From: Rhodospirillaceae bacterium Spongia-Bin9
Lineage (GTDB): Bacteria > Pseudomonadota > Alphaproteobacteria > Bin65
Assembly: GCA_900197615.1 (NCBI GenBank)
Contig: FZLR01000008.1
Span: 1-59,052 of the forward strand
Length of the DNA: 59,052 bases
Reading direction: 5' to 3'
Part shown: positions 38,551-45,737 of the stretch, piece after piece
Layout: each line of letters begins with the position of its first letter
Numbering within the stretch: position 1 is the stretch's first letter
Translations under genes and position numbers: made by a program
Notes under the pieces: generated by a model
What the model was told of the DNA's origin: nothing
The model's database searches: none
What the model saw: only the letters and a program-made list of their open reading frames with translations

Positions 38551-39588
38551 GTGACGCCAGTGGCGACCCTGCAGCACGACACGGCGGTAGCCGGCGCCGG
38601 TCTGGCCTCTGCTCCCGGGCTCGACCGCATCCTCAGAATTGTCGGCGCCGACCTCGAGCGGGTGAACCGGGTGGTCGTGGACCGCATGCAAAGCCCGGTC
38701 GCGCTGATCCCCGAACTGGCCGGCCATATCATCGCCGCCGGCGGGAAACGGCTGCGCCCCGTTCTGACACTCTCCAGCGCCCGCCTTTGCGGCTATGAGG
38801 GCGACCGCCATGTCGAACTGGCCGCCTGCGTGGAATTCATCCATACGGCGACGCTGCTGCATGACGATGTCGTCGACGAAAGCGGCCTGCGCCGCGGCGT
38901 GCCGACGGCGAACGCGCTGTGGGACAACAAGGCCAGCATCCTGGTGGGCGATTTCCTGTTCTCCCGCGCCTTCGAAATCATGGTCGCCGACGGCTCGCTG
39001 AAAGTGCTCCGGACCCTGTCCGCCGCCTCGGCCACCATCGCCGAAGGCGAGGTCCACCAGCTCGCCACGACGAACGATCTGTCGACGACCGAAGAGGAAT
39101 ATCTCGAAGTCATCTCCGCGAAGACGGCAAAACTGTTCGAAGCGGCCGCCCAGGTCGGCGCCATCGTGGCCGACCGGCCGGACACGGCCGAACGAAGCCT
39201 CGCCGCCTTCGGCGCCCATATCGGCATGGCCTTCCAGCTGATCGACGACGTGCTGGACTATTCGGCCCACCAGGCGACCCTGGGCAAGGCGGTCGGCGAC
39301 GATTTCCGCGAAGGCAAGATCACGCTGCCGGTCATTCTCGCCTATCGGCGGGGTGCGCCGGCGGAAAAGGATTTCTGGCGCCGCGCGCTGGAGGATCAGC
39401 GGATCGAGGACGGCGACCTGGATCGCGCGATCGACCTGATGCGCCGCCACGGCGCGCTCACCGAGACGATCGAACGGGCCCGGCACTACGCCAGCTCGGC
39501 GATGCGGTCCCTCGACGGCTTTCCGCGCACCCCGATCCGCGAGGCGCTGGGCGACCTCGTCGCTTTCGCGGTAGAGCGGCCTTACTGA
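38551..39588 (+). CDS. ispB: Polyprenyl diphosphate synthase (octa/decaprenyl type)
   Basis: A 345-aa trans-prenyltransferase making the ubiquinone side chain. Both Asp-rich motifs are intact: LLHDDVVDES and FQLIDDVLDYS, along with GKRLRPVLTLSSARLCG and GDFLFSRAFEIM. Start GTG 38551 with GAGGAGA six bases upstream. Chain length (C40 or C50) cannot be read from the sequence. It is divergent from DUF2007. Confidence 0.93.
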   Translation: MTPVATLQHDTAVAGAGLASAPGLDRILRIVGADLERVNRVVVDRMQSPVALIPELAGHIIAAGGKRLRPVLTLSSARLCGYEGDRHVELAACVEFIHTATLLHDDVVDESGLRRGVPTANALWDNKASILVGDFLFSRAFEIMVADGSLKVLRTLSAASATIAEGEVHQLATTNDLSTTEEEYLEVISAKTAKLFEAAAQVGAIVADRPDTAERSLAAFGAHIGMAFQLIDDVLDYSAHQATLGKAVGDDFREGKITLPVILAYRRGAPAEKDFWRRALEDQRIEDGDLDRAIDLMRRHGALTETIERARHYASSAMRSLDGFPRTPIREALGDLVAFAVERPY

Positions 39589-39657
39589 AAACCCCGTCGG
39601 CGGGCTCGCGGCGCGGCTTGCGTTGTCAAGGCCCGGCCCTTATATAGCGCGCTCGGC

Positions 39658-39734
39658 CGGAGTGTAGCTCAGCCTGGTAGAGCACTGTCTTCGGGAGGCA
39701 GGGGCCGGTGGTTCGAATCCACTCACTCCGACCA
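39658..39734 (+). tRNA. tRNA-Pro (CGG)
   Basis: A 77-base cloverleaf with encoded CCA. Acceptor arms CGGAGTG/CACTCCG, anticodon stem CTGTC/GGCAG with loop TTCGGGA (anticodon CGG), T arm GGTGG TTCGAAT CCACT. Upstream, TATATA at 39641 is a plausible -10 with a weak -35 TTGCGT at 39618. The lower-GC nitrile hydratase island begins just beyond. Confidence 0.96.
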
Positions 39735-39790
39735 TTATATTTCAAGAGGTTAGCGGAAATCCGCACCCCCTGATTTCCCCGAACAACCGG

Positions 39791-39991
39791 TCAATTCACC
39801 GGAAACTCACGAAATAAACCGGCCGCGAAGGGGTGGCCGGGCTCGTATCTGTACGGACTTTCCGTCTGCTGTGCGACCGCCTTGCCGCCAAGGGAGAAGT
39901 CCGGGCGCTTCTCGACGGTGTTCTCGATCGTGGCGAATTCGACGCCGATCTGCTGGGCATTGCGCACTCCGCATTCGACAATTTTCTGCAT
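39791..39991 (-). CDS. Small hypothetical reading frame or gene remnant between tRNA-Pro and the nitrile hydratase
   Basis: A 66-aa minus-strand frame (MQKIVECGVRNAQQIGVEFA..., ending LFREFPVN) about 48 bases downstream of the nitrile hydratase alpha stop. Third codon positions are mostly G/C, as in real genes here, and the frame is open a few codons further upstream (NGYSFAGQ) before a TGA. There is no ribosome site, so it could be the tail of a lost gene. I do not recognise it. The rest of 39735–40039 shows no other gene. Confidence 0.35.
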   Translation of the reverse strand: MQKIVECGVRNAQQIGVEFATIENTVEKRPDFSLGGKAVAQQTESPYRYEPGHPFAAGLFREFPVN

Positions 39992-40039
39992 TTGACCGGC
40001 AAAAGAATATCCATTTCAAAAACATGCATCGACACGCCA

Positions 40040-40696
40040 TCATTTGCTATCTGGATCCGACGCTAGTGCCGTTCCGATCATGCTGTCGCGCGAAACAAGC
40101 GCTTCCAGTCTATCCGCCGGCCAGCCCTCGGTCCCGCCAGGTCGCTTCGGAATAACAAGGTATCGAAGGTCGGCGGTACTATCGAGGACGCGTATCGAAA
40201 CATCCGACGGAAGTACCGTACCGAACTCTTTCAACACTATGCGCGGTTCCCTGACGGCACGGGACCGGTACTCGCGACTCTTGTACCAAGCGGGAGGCGT
40301 TCCCAGCAGATTGCGCGGATAACACGAGCACAGGGTACACACGACGACATGGTGTAGTTTGTCCGTGTTCTCGACTGCCTCGAGCTCGGCAATCGTACCG
40401 ACATCGATCTCCATTTCTTCACGCAGCGTCTTACGCGCATCGCATAGGAGTCGGTCGCGGAAGCCGGAATCGGTCCATGCACGGGCAACGACTTTCGCGC
40501 CGAGCGCCGGGTTGCGCGACTCCGTGAAATTCATCATGCGCTGCACGTCGGCCTCTTCGATCACGCCGGTTTCGACAAGGAGTTCGGAAAGCGCCTTTTC
40601 CAGGAACTCCCATTCCGACGCCGGCGGCGGTTCGTCGGGCGACGGGGCGTGGACTTCGGGCTCGTCGTGGGTGTGGCCATGGTCGTTATTTTGCAT
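40040..40696 (-). CDS. Cobalt-type nitrile hydratase alpha / thiocyanate hydrolase gamma subunit
   Basis: A 218-aa metal-binding subunit. The claw motif CTLCSC is at 120–125 (VVVCTLCSCYPRN); Thr in the second position marks the Co(III) type rather than the Fe type (CSLCSC). The second and third Cys are normally oxidised to sulfinic and sulfenic acid. Downstream LGTPPAWYKSREYRSRAV and EGWPADRLEALVSRDSMIG fit the family. After CYP it has Arg where typical nitrile hydratases have Trp; this may point to the thiocyanate hydrolase side, but I am not certain. The N-terminus is His-rich (NNDHGHTHDE). It overlaps the preceding subunit by 11 bases. By hand count 40141–40320 is about 57% G+C, clearly below the flanks. 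Confidence 0.85.
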   Translation of the reverse strand: MQNNDHGHTHDEPEVHAPSPDEPPPASEWEFLEKALSELLVETGVIEEADVQRMMNFTESRNPALGAKVVARAWTDSGFRDRLLCDARKTLREEMEIDVGTIAELEAVENTDKLHHVVVCTLCSCYPRNLLGTPPAWYKSREYRSRAVREPRIVLKEFGTVLPSDVSIRVLDSTADLRYLVIPKRPGGTEGWPADRLEALVSRDSMIGTALASDPDSK

Positions 40697-41000
40697 GGGC
40701 GGTCTCCCCTGGGGATGCCTTCGTCAGCCAGTGCTCGAACAGGTCGGCGACCACGACATCGGCGGAATTTTCGGCTGCCTCGCCCCACACGGACACCTGA
40801 TCGAAGCGCACTCGATAAAGATAGTGCTTCGGCAGGCCGGGGCGGTGGAAGGCGAGACGATCCGGATCGCGGAACCGGCCGTGTACCGCTTCGACAACCC
40901 CGGTCCTTCCGCGCAGATAGAACGGGGTGCGGCAGTGGCGTTCCGCCGGGCGCGTGTCGACATGCACCCGGTCGCCCGGCGCGAAGCGGGGCTCGATCAC
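40686..41000 (-). CDS. Nitrile hydratase beta C-terminal half / thiocyanate hydrolase ScnA-like subunit
   Basis: A 104-aa protein matching only the C-terminal SH3-like barrel of nitrile hydratase beta: FAPGDRVHVDTR, HCRTPFYLRGRTGVVEAVHG, and LYRVRFDQVSVWG. Arg24 aligns by eye with the active-site beta-Arg141 of the Rhodococcus enzyme. Start GTG 41000 overlaps the upstream TGA as GTGA. In one-piece nitrile hydratases this is fused to the N-terminal half; thiocyanate hydrolase has it separate. The natural split, with no frameshift at the junction, argues that it is a true subunit. Confidence 0.8.
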   Translation of the reverse strand: MIEPRFAPGDRVHVDTRPAERHCRTPFYLRGRTGVVEAVHGRFRDPDRLAFHRPGLPKHYLYRVRFDQVSVWGEAAENSADVVVADLFEHWLTKASPGETAHAK

Positions 41001-41344
41001 GGTTGTACGCCTCCGGCCTTTTCCCGGAGTGCGGCAATACGGGCGTCGATCTGCTCATCGGTCAGCACACCCTGCTCCACGAGAAGAATGCGTAGCGCCC
41101 GGACCCATTTTTCGTAGTAAGTCAGATTGACGTAGTCCGCCTCGTTGTAGGCTTCGATCGCGCGCCGCAGGGCATCGGCACGAAATACTCCAAGCGGACC
41201 GATCATCAGCATCGTCAGGGCGTCGACCCGGCGCTCGAACGTGGTCAGCGGATGTTCGCTTCGATCGATCGCGCCGAAATCCAGCCCGCCGACATCGTGT
41301 ATTCCCCTGGTCCCGGCCGGGCTGAATTTGTCGGTCATCTGCAT
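40997..41344 (-). CDS. Nitrile hydratase beta N-terminal half / thiocyanate hydrolase ScnB-like subunit
   Basis: A 115-aa helical protein matching the N-terminal half of nitrile hydratase beta: GIHDVGGLDFGAI, then FRADALRRAIEAYNEADY and NLTYYEKWVRALRILL. Arg60 aligns by eye with active-site beta-Arg56 of the Rhodococcus enzyme. It starts at ATG 41344, 21 bases after the ABC ATPase stop (another ATG at 41338). Nitrile hydratase and thiocyanate hydrolase activators are homologous to this half; no separate activator gene is seen, so this protein may also serve in cobalt insertion. Confidence 0.8.
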   Translation of the reverse strand: MQMTDKFSPAGTRGIHDVGGLDFGAIDRSEHPLTTFERRVDALTMLMIGPLGVFRADALRRAIEAYNEADYVNLTYYEKWVRALRILLVEQGVLTDEQIDARIAALREKAGGVQP

Positions 41345-41365
41345 TGTTCCCGGTAGTGTCGCCTG

Positions 41366-42451
41366 CTAATCCCCGGACGGGAACAGCAGCACATTCTCAG
41401 GCTCGAACGAAAGATAAACCGGATCGCCTACCCTGGCGGCGCCGCCGCTCTCCGTGGAGACCGCCGGCTGACGGGCAAGGAATTCGAACCCCGTCGCAGT
41501 CCCGACATAAATCTCGACATGCGCGCCCTTGTAGACCGTCGTCTCGATCCGGCCGGCGACGATGTTGACGGCGCCTTCGGGCGGCTCGGCGGAAATCCGG
41601 ATATGTTCGGGCCGAATGCCGACCTGAGCCGCGGCGCCCTTCGGCAATTGCGTCTCTGCGGCAACACGGACGCGAATGTCGCCGCTCGACAATTCAAGAT
41701 AAGGCCCATCGGCGGCAACGACTTTCGCCTGCCAGATGTTCGACGTACCTAGAAAGGACATCACACCCCGCTGCTGCGGCGTGTGATAGAGCTGCTCGGG
41801 CGATCCCGTCTCGACAATGCGGCCGTCGAACATCACGGCAATCCGGTCGGAGAGAGACAGGGCCTCCTCCTGATCGTGAGTCACGAAAACGGTCGTGATC
41901 CCGAGATCCCGCTGAATGCGTTTGAGTTCGACCTGCATCTGTTGGCGAAGCAGCCTGTCCAGGGCGCCGAGGGGTTCGTCGAGCAGCAGGACATCCGGCT
42001 CGATTACGAGCGCCCGGGCGAGCGCGACCCGCTGCCGCTGGCCGCCGGAGAGCTGGTCCGGCCGGCGTTCTTCAAGCCCGTCGAGATGGGTGATCGCCAC
42101 CATCTCGTCGACGCGCTTCGCCAACTCGGCCTTGCCGACCTTCCGGCGCTCCAGGCCGTAGGCGATATTCTGGCGGACCGACATGTGCGGAAACAGGGCG
42201 TAGTCCTGGAAGACGAGACCGACATTGCGCCGGTTCGGCCGCAGCGTAACCACCGATTTGCCGCCGATCCGCACATTGCCGTGCGTCGGCACAACGAAGC
42301 CGGCGATGCAGCGCAGCGTCGTCGTCTTCCCGCAACCCGACGGGCCCAGCAGGGCGAGGCACTCGCCCTCCGCGATCGTCAGGCTGACGTTACGGAGGAT
42401 CTCCGTCGTACCGAGCGCATAGCTGACGTCTTCGAGTTCGACCTGCGCCAT
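41366..42451 (-). CDS. ABC transporter ATP-binding protein, PotA-like
   Basis: A 361-aa ATPase of the spermidine/putrescine/iron group. Walker A GPSGCGKTTTLRCIAG, signature LSGGQRQRVALARAL, Walker B LLLDEPLGALD, switch FVTHDQEEALSLSD and a C-terminal TOBE-type domain. The order of genes on the minus strand is binding protein, permease, permease, ATPase, then the three hydratase subunits, all tightly spaced. Confidence 0.9.
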   Translation of the reverse strand: MAQVELEDVSYALGTTEILRNVSLTIAEGECLALLGPSGCGKTTTLRCIAGFVVPTHGNVRIGGKSVVTLRPNRRNVGLVFQDYALFPHMSVRQNIAYGLERRKVGKAELAKRVDEMVAITHLDGLEERRPDQLSGGQRQRVALARALVIEPDVLLLDEPLGALDRLLRQQMQVELKRIQRDLGITTVFVTHDQEEALSLSDRIAVMFDGRIVETGSPEQLYHTPQQRGVMSFLGTSNIWQAKVVAADGPYLELSSGDIRVRVAAETQLPKGAAAQVGIRPEHIRISAEPPEGAVNIVAGRIETTVYKGAHVEIYVGTATGFEFLARQPAVSTESGGAARVGDPVYLSFEPENVLLFPSGD

Positions 42452-42454
42452 GCC

Positions 42455-43255
42455 TCACCCCCGGACAGACAGCGAAATTACTCCGAACCGGCGCTCGACG
42501 AAGACGATAATCGCGCTGACGATGACGATATAGATCGTCGAAAACGCTGCCGGAGTCGGATCGAGCTGCTGGCTGATGTAGTTGAAGACCTCGATCGGCA
42601 TGGTGGTCACGCCGCTGCGCACCAAAAATATACTGATCGGATAGTTGTCGAAGCTGATCAGGAAGGCGAACAGGAACCCGCTGATCAACCCCGGCGTCAG
42701 CTGCGGCAAGGTCACCGTGCGGAACACCGTCCAGCGATTGGCGCCGAGCGACGTCGCGGCCTCCTCGAGCGACGGGTTGGACAGGGTAAGCGAGGCGACG
42801 ATCGTCCGGACCGGGTAGGCGCTGGTCAGCACGACATGCCCGACGAGCAGGGTGATCCAGTTGAACGGCAGTCCTGTCCAGACGAAAAACTGCAGGATCG
42901 CGATACCGATGGCGATCATCGGCACCGCAACCGGCGACAGGAGGAACGCCACGATCGCCGCCTTGGCCGGAAACGCATGCCGCGCAATGGCGAGCGCTGC
43001 CGGGATCGCCATCAGGACGGTGAATATCCCGGTGAGGGACGCGACCAGCAGGCTCAACAGGGTCGCTTCGCCGATCTTGTTGATCTTGGCGATGTTGCCA
43101 TACCAGTCCATCGAGAAGGACTTCGGCGGGAACTCGATGAACTGGGAACCGTTGAAGGATACGAGGATCGTCAGAATGACGGGGAACACGAGGACGGCCA
43201 TCGCCGTCCAGCCGAGGGCGGCGACAACGCGCTGAAAGCTGCGATCCTCAAACAT
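42455..43255 (-). CDS. ABC transporter permease, PotC-like
   Basis: A 266-aa six-helix permease. The cytoplasmic EAA loop is LEEAATSLGANRWTVFRTVT. Its stop is three bases before the ATPase start, and its own start overlaps the previous permease by eight bases. Confidence 0.9.
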   Translation of the reverse strand: MFEDRSFQRVVAALGWTAMAVLVFPVILTILVSFNGSQFIEFPPKSFSMDWYGNIAKINKIGEATLLSLLVASLTGIFTVLMAIPAALAIARHAFPAKAAIVAFLLSPVAVPMIAIGIAILQFFVWTGLPFNWITLLVGHVVLTSAYPVRTIVASLTLSNPSLEEAATSLGANRWTVFRTVTLPQLTPGLISGFLFAFLISFDNYPISIFLVRSGVTTMPIEVFNYISQQLDPTPAAFSTIYIVIVSAIIVFVERRFGVISLSVRG

Positions 43256-44162
43256 CGGCTTTCATCACCCGCCGAATAACCCACCCGTAGGCGAATACGA
43301 CGGCGAAAGTGGCGAGCGTCAGGATCGTCACGATCGCCGAGCCCCAGGGGAAATTCTGCTGCACCAGCAGTTGCTCGGCGGCGACCTGGGACATCATCGC
43401 GGTCGCCGGCGAGCCGAGCATCAGCGGCGTGACGAAGGCGCTCATGCAAATTGCGAAGCTCAGGATCGTGCCGCCGAACACACCGGGCATCGACAGGGGA
43501 AAGACCACCTTGCGCAAGGTGGTCCACGGGCCGGCGCCGAGCGAAATCGACGCCTCGCTGTAACTGTCCGGTATGCGCAGCAGCGCGCCGTAGATCGGCA
43601 GGATCATGAACGGCATGACATAGTGCACGAGCGCAACGATGGTCGCGCCCTCGGAATACACCATGCGAAGGCCGCGGCTTGTGAACCCCAGCCCGACCAG
43701 CAAGGCGTTCAGCGGCCCCCGATCGGCCAGCACCACGAGCCAACCGTAGTTTCGCACGATCAGGCTGGCGGCCAGGGAGATGAAAATGACCAGCAGCATG
43801 GCGCTGCGCTGGCGCGGACCCGCCCGGATCAACAGCAGGGCGACGGGGTAGCAGATAACCAGCGCGATAAGCGTCGATACCAGCGATATGCGGAAAGTGC
43901 GCGTCAGCGCACGGCTCGTGCGCGAAGACTGGAAGGTCTTCTTGTAATAGTCGAACGTCGGCTCCGCCTTCGGTTCGTCCTCGCCCTCCCAGGACTGGAA
44001 ACTCTCCTGGGCGAGATAGACGAAAGGCGCTGCATAGAAGACGACCATGAAGCCGAGCAGCGGACCCAGCATGCAGGCGACAAGCAACCACCGGCGGGAT
44101 CGTCCGCCGGACCGGCGCCGCACAGGGAGCGTCACCCCCGATGCGCCGCCCGCATCCGTCAT
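43248..44162 (-). CDS. ABC transporter permease, PotB-like
   Basis: A 304-aa permease with a cytoplasmic lead of ~25 residues, a first helix (WLLVACMLGPLLGFMVVFYA) and the EAA loop YSEASISLGAGPWTTLRKVV. It starts 10 bases after the binding-protein stop and overlaps the second permease. Confidence 0.9.
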   Translation of the reverse strand: MTDAGGASGVTLPVRRRSGGRSRRWLLVACMLGPLLGFMVVFYAAPFVYLAQESFQSWEGEDEPKAEPTFDYYKKTFQSSRTSRALTRTFRISLVSTLIALVICYPVALLLIRAGPRQRSAMLLVIFISLAASLIVRNYGWLVVLADRGPLNALLVGLGFTSRGLRMVYSEGATIVALVHYVMPFMILPIYGALLRIPDSYSEASISLGAGPWTTLRKVVFPLSMPGVFGGTILSFAICMSAFVTPLMLGSPATAMMSQVAAEQLLVQQNFPWGSAIVTILTLATFAVVFAYGWVIRRVMKADV

Positions 44163-44172
44163 CCAGTCGGTC

Positions 44173-45276
44173 CTAACCGAAAACTTCGTTCCACTTTTCG
44201 GTTATTTTCGGCCGGTTCTTCGACAGGAACGCCCAGTCGGCGTAGCCGATGTTATCGGCCGGGCCGTTTAGTTCGAGCGTCCGTTTCGACGCCGAAACGT
44301 CCTTGTGAGCCGCCGGCGAGCGCAGGATGCTGTCGATCTTGCTCTGGAACTCCTTGGACAGGCTCAAGTTGACATATACTTCGGCCAGTTCGCGGTTCTT
44401 GGCGTTGACCGGCATGTTCATGCCGACGATCTCACCGTGTTTCTTTTCGGCGAGATCGGTCGACGGCGCGATCGGCGCGCCCTTGTCGATCAGCGGGTTG
44501 ATGAAGATGCCGTAGAACGGCACCACCGGAACCTGGCCGCTCTGCAGCGACTGGATCGCCTGCGGCGCGCCGGTATAGGCAATAGCCCCGTTGGCCTTCA
44601 GCTTCTTCATGTGCTCGATGCCGGCCTGCCATTCGTACTGCGCTTCCTTCAGCGGCTTGCCGGTTGCGACCTGGGCCGACGAGGTCACCATGCGCACGCC
44701 GCTGTTCCAGGTGACCGGCGGGATCATGACCTGGTCCTTCAGCTCCGGTTTCCAGAGGTCGCCCCAGGCGCCGGGCGTCTTCTTGATGCGGTCGGTGTTG
44801 TAGAAGATCGTATGCGTCGCATCGACAACACCGGCCGAGAAGTAGTCGGCAAGGTTGAACGCCGGGCGCACGAACGCGAAATTCGGGATGTTCTTCGCAT
44901 TGTGTTGGCGGATCAGGCCGCGCTCCTTTGCAAGGAATACACCGGCCTCTGAAAATTGCATCAGATCCGGCGGATCGGCCTTCTGGGTCCGCAGCATCAC
45001 GAGCATCCGGCTCGTCACGGACTGCTGAAGGTTGATCTTCGCACCGGTCATTTTCTCGAACTGCGGATGCAGATGATCGATCCACAGTTTCGCCAGCAGG
45101 CCCTGGTTAAGGACGACATTGATCTCGCCGGCAGCACGCGCCGCGGTGGTTACCCAAGGGGCGGCGAATGCTACGGTGCCCGCAGCGGTCGCTTTCCCCA
45201 AAAAGTCGCGCCGCGTCTGCCGCGGCCCGGAACACGATTGCGATTTTGCTCCATTGTGCTTCATGTCGGTCGTCAT
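44173..45276 (-). CDS. ABC transporter substrate-binding protein, PotD-like, Tat-exported
   Basis: A ~367-aa periplasmic binding protein of the spermidine/putrescine-binding fold. A twin-arginine signal TRRDFLGKATAAGTVAFAAP shows export by Tat. ATG 45276 lies immediately after AGGAGGG; ATG 45264 (MKHNGAKS) has better spacing and may be the real start. Lobes include FEKMTGAKINLQQ and PDLMQFSEAGVFLAKERG. The ligand cannot be read; the adjacent hydratase suggests a nitrile, amide or cyanide-derived anion rather than a polyamine. Confidence 0.88.
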   Translation of the reverse strand: MTTDMKHNGAKSQSCSGPRQTRRDFLGKATAAGTVAFAAPWVTTAARAAGEINVVLNQGLLAKLWIDHLHPQFEKMTGAKINLQQSVTSRMLVMLRTQKADPPDLMQFSEAGVFLAKERGLIRQHNAKNIPNFAFVRPAFNLADYFSAGVVDATHTIFYNTDRIKKTPGAWGDLWKPELKDQVMIPPVTWNSGVRMVTSSAQVATGKPLKEAQYEWQAGIEHMKKLKANGAIAYTGAPQAIQSLQSGQVPVVPFYGIFINPLIDKGAPIAPSTDLAEKKHGEIVGMNMPVNAKNRELAEVYVNLSLSKEFQSKIDSILRSPAAHKDVSASKRTLELNGPADNIGYADWAFLSKNRPKITEKWNEVFG

Positions 45277-45737
45277 CCCTCCTCTGGTAGAGTGGGGCAG
45301 CATCGAATTGCCGGCTGCCGCCACTGCAAATATTCCGAAAAATCGATATCCCGATTGGCTCGAACTGTCAGCCTCGCAGCATGGCCGGAAAATACCCGCT
45401 AATTTGGGTTCCTGAGCCTGCGCTTGCCCAAAGTACCGGGCCGGAGTCCGTCTGCCAAGCATCCGATAGCCGGCAGGATCTCGGAGCCCCCGCCGAATGG
45501 ATCGGCCGCCTGTCGTTCGGCGTGGGTTTTGGATGCCGACCGGCAAGCCAGCCCACTGACGTTGCAGCTACCGGGGGTCGAAGGAGCGCGCCGAATAACA
45601 ACCTCCGATTTCCCCGAGGCTGCGGCATGCCGCAGCTTCCGGCGCGATTCCGGCAACGCGACGCAAACCGGCCTCCTTGCGCGCAAGCCGGCTCGAATTG
45701 CCGCCGCAATCCTGGGGGGATACCCCGAAGGATCCGC
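45277..45737. other. Intergenic region holding the importer promoter and a perfect dyad
   Basis: About 460 bases between the ABC binding protein and the TRAP permease, both on the minus strand. No supported gene is seen. It contains a loop-less dyad GGCTGCGGCATGCCGCAGCT (45618–45637) and a second short palindrome CTTGCGCGCAAG near 45673. An A+T-rich stretch around 45325–45355 is the likeliest promoter zone for the ABC–hydratase operon; no box pair is convincing. Confidence 0.45.

Noticed and set aside
39735-40039. Attachment-site duplicate of tRNA-Pro
   Set aside because: No second copy of the tRNA 3' end was seen in the block, and there is no integrase.
41300-41400. Frameshift or degraded single beta-subunit gene in the nitrile hydratase locus
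   Set aside because: Each half has its own start and stop, the halves overlap as GTGA, and no codon is missing at the join; a true split fits better.
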